Translations under genes and position numbers: made by a program
Shown: piece by piece, positions 6,115 to 7,870 of the stretch
How the letters are laid out: every line of letters starts with the position of its first letter
Numbering within the stretch: the stretch's first letter is position 1
Notes under the pieces: generated by a model
The model's input: only the letters and a program-made list of their open reading frames with translations
Database searches by the model: none
Told to the model about the DNA's origin: nothing
Assembly: GCA_003218525.1 (NCBI GenBank)
Contig: QHNU01000188.1
Location: 1-7,870, forward strand
Reading direction: 5' to 3'
DNA from: Verrucomicrobiota bacterium
Lineage (GTDB): Bacteria > Verrucomicrobiota > Verrucomicrobiia > Chthoniobacterales > UBA10450
Length of the DNA: 7,870 nucleotides

Positions 6115-7870
6115 ATGGCCCAGGAAGTCATCTCCGTCAGAGACGATTTTTATATCCTCTCTACGTCACCGCGCATCGACGACCAGATTCGGGTGTTGAA
6201 ACATGACGACACGTTCGCAGTGTTCGACCGAGTCGGCGATATCGAGAGATTCGGCGATGATGAGCTTGGCATTTATCATCAAGACACTCGCTTTCTCTCC
6301 CGCTTCACCCTGGAGGTAGAAGGGAATCGGCCATTGCTCCTAAGCTCTTCGATCAAGGACGACAACGCGATCATGGCCGTGGATCTAATGAATCCCGATT
6401 TCCTGCGTACCGACAAGATAGTTATTCCACGAGGGACCGTACATATCTTCCGATCGAAGGTTCTATGGAAGGGGACTTTGTACGAGCGGTTTTGGGTTCA
6501 TAACTACGGGCCGCTTCCAGCGGAACTTGATCTCCTGATTGAATTCGACGCCGACTTTAAGGATATCTTCGAGGTTCGCGGTATGGAACGCGCACGGCGC
6601 GGGCGCCGTCTCCCTTCGCAAGTAACCAGGGATACAGTGTTGCTTGCCTATGAGGGATTGGATGGGTGCATCCGTCGTACGCGAATCGCGTTCGACCCGG
6701 CGCCTAGCCGGCTGACCGAGTCCGAGGCCCAGTGCAAGGCAGTGCTCGAGCGCCGGGGCGAGGCCATCTACCGTTGTGCCATTACCTGTGAAAGGGATGC
6801 TGGTGCCGAGAACCGGAAGCAGATCGTGGCGAGAAACGGAACAGCCAACGCCGCACGGCTCTATGACAAGTCGGTCACTAAGGCGGTCAATGCACTCCGG
6901 GGGGCGCGAGCCGAGGAGACCGACATTTTCACTTCAAACGAGCAATTCAACGATTGGTTGAATCGATCTGTCGCCGACCTTCACATGATGCGGACGGACA
7001 CGGCATACGGCCCTTATCCCTATGCCGGCGTTCCCTGGTTCAGCACTGCATTTGGACGGGATGGGATTATCACAGCCTTGGAGTGCTTGTGGTGCAATCC
7101 CGCACTTGCGCGGGGCGTACTCGGATATTTGGCGGCCACGCAAGCCGATACCGAAAACGCAGAACAAGACGCTGAGCCAGGGAAAGTGCTCCACGAAACC
7201 CGAAAAGGCGAGATGGCGGCTTTGGGTGAGGTTCCGTTCGGCCGCTACTACGGTTCGATTGATGCGACGCCCCTATTCGTTAGCCTTGCCGGGGCGTATT
7301 ACGAGCGTAGCGGCGATCTGGAATTCACCCAGTCGATCTGGCCGAATGTGGAGCGGGCGCTCAATTGGATCGATCATTACGGAGACTTGGATGGCGATGG
7401 ATTCGTAGAGTACGCCCGCCGCTCGCCGCATGGCTTAATCCATCAAGGCTGGAAGGATTCGCACGACTCCGTTTTTCACGCGGATGGGCAGCCTGCCGAA
7501 GGCCCAATTGCGCTATGTGAGGTGCAAGGTTACGTCTACGCTGCGAAGCTTGCGGCTGCCGGGTTGGCTCGCGTTCTGGGGGATAATGCTCGAGCGGAAG
7601 AGCTTTCGAGGCAGGCACAGACGCTGTATCGACGTTTCAATGAAACCTTCTGGTGTGACGAGATCTCCACCTATGCCCTGGCCTTGGACGGCAGGAAACA
7701 GCCGTGTTGCGTCCGAACGTCGAACGCTGGTCATTGCCTTTTCGCCGGAATCGCGAAAAAGGAGCGGGCGCGTCGAATAGCAGCAACCCTTACTCACAAA
7801 ACGTCGTTCTCTGGATGGGGAGTTCGGACCGTGGCTGCCGAGGAAGCACGGTACAATCCGATGTCGTATC
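6115..7870 (+). CDS. Amylo-alpha-1,6-glucosidase / glycogen debranching enzyme, 3' end missing
   Basis: The frame is open from ATG 6115 to the window edge (585 codons); family members usually have about 700-740 residues, so roughly 130 residues lie outside. The N-terminal debranching-enzyme domain (GDE_N_bis type) covers about 1-230 and has the typical opening: RVLKHDDTFAVFDRVGDI (26-43), DELGIYHQDTRFLSRF (49-64). The (alpha/alpha)6 barrel starts near 275, with GVPWFSTAFGRDGIITALE (305-323), DLDGDGFVEYARRSPHG (424-440), QGWKDSHDSVFHADG (444-458), GPIALCEVQGYVYAA (463-477) and RTSNAGHCLFAGIA (534-547). These acidic and aromatic clusters are where this family hydrolyses alpha-1,6-linked glucose or a related glycosidic bond; the exact glycan is uncertain. 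No signal peptide is visible. It starts 5 bp after the glycosyltransferase stop across a run of eight A with no Shine-Dalgarno, which suggests coupled translation in one operon. Confidence 0.9.
   Translation, partial: MAQEVISVRDDFYILSTSPRIDDQIRVLKHDDTFAVFDRVGDIERFGDDELGIYHQDTRFLSRFTLEVEGNRPLLLSSSIKDDNAIMAVDLMNPDFLRTDKIVIPRGTVHIFRSKVLWKGTLYERFWVHNYGPLPAELDLLIEFDADFKDIFEVRGMERARRGRRLPSQVTRDTVLLAYEGLDGCIRRTRIAFDPAPSRLTESEAQCKAVLERRGEAIYRCAITCERDAGAENRKQIVARNGTANAARLYDKSVTKAVNALRGARAEETDIFTSNEQFNDWLNRSVADLHMMRTDTAYGPYPYAGVPWFSTAFGRDGIITALECLWCNPALARGVLGYLAATQADTENAEQDAEPGKVLHETRKGEMAALGEVPFGRYYGSIDATPLFVSLAGAYYERSGDLEFTQSIWPNVERALNWIDHYGDLDGDGFVEYARRSPHGLIHQGWKDSHDSVFHADGQPAEGPIALCEVQGYVYAAKLAAAGLARVLGDNARAEELSRQAQTLYRRFNETFWCDEISTYALALDGRKQPCCVRTSNAGHCLFAGIAKKERARRIAATLTHKTSFSGWGVRTVAAEEARYNPMSY

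Noticed and set aside
6776..7797. Several overlapping + and - frames of 60-130 codons
   Set aside because: All lie over the debranching enzyme frame, which is uninterrupted to the window end and carries clear family motifs; these are shadows.

Overview
The window is chromosomal DNA of moderately high GC with every supportable gene on the + strand. The best clue to the host is the first 3.8 kb. It holds the order Amuc_1100-like C-terminus, Amuc_1099-like protein, Amuc_1098-like secretin, which is the pilus-like gene cluster typical of Verrucomicrobiota. A soil-type relative (Spartobacteria/Chthoniobacter-like) rather than Akkermansia itself is my inference; no marker gene in the window settles it.

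Region 1 (2-3836) is an envelope-machine operon. The tail of an Amuc_1100-type protein runs into an inner-membrane-anchored Amuc_1099-type protein, followed 11 bp later by an 890-residue outer-membrane secretin with a signal peptide, TPR-like repeats, secretin N-domains and a secretin barrel. The junction of the first two genes is abnormal. The Amuc_1100 frame has no stop where the conserved protein should end and stays open to 685. The next gene has only TTG starts. One A-to-T change at base 211 (TGATG to TGTTG) explains both.

Region 2 (3837-4030) is a gap with a small imperfect palindrome and a possible -10 box but no convincing terminator. Region 3 (4031-5274) is a two-gene unit: a calcineurin-like metallophosphoesterase and a GNAT N-acetyltransferase, joined by a 4-bp GTGA overlap.

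Region 4 (5275-5416) is a short gap with a plausible sigma70-type promoter. Region 5 (5417-7870) is a carbohydrate module: a GT4-type glycosyltransferase gene followed after 5 bp by an amylo-alpha-1,6-glucosidase (glycogen debranching enzyme) gene that runs off the window end. The glycosyltransferase is only 230 residues. It reads cleanly in frame from the family's N-terminal signature straight into the donor-binding half, so about 110-120 residues of the middle appear to be missing.

I saw no rRNA, tRNA, CRISPR array, insertion sequence or phage gene. I found no wholly new system. The two points most worth a second look are the damaged stop/start junction at 206-213 and the internally deleted glycosyltransferase.
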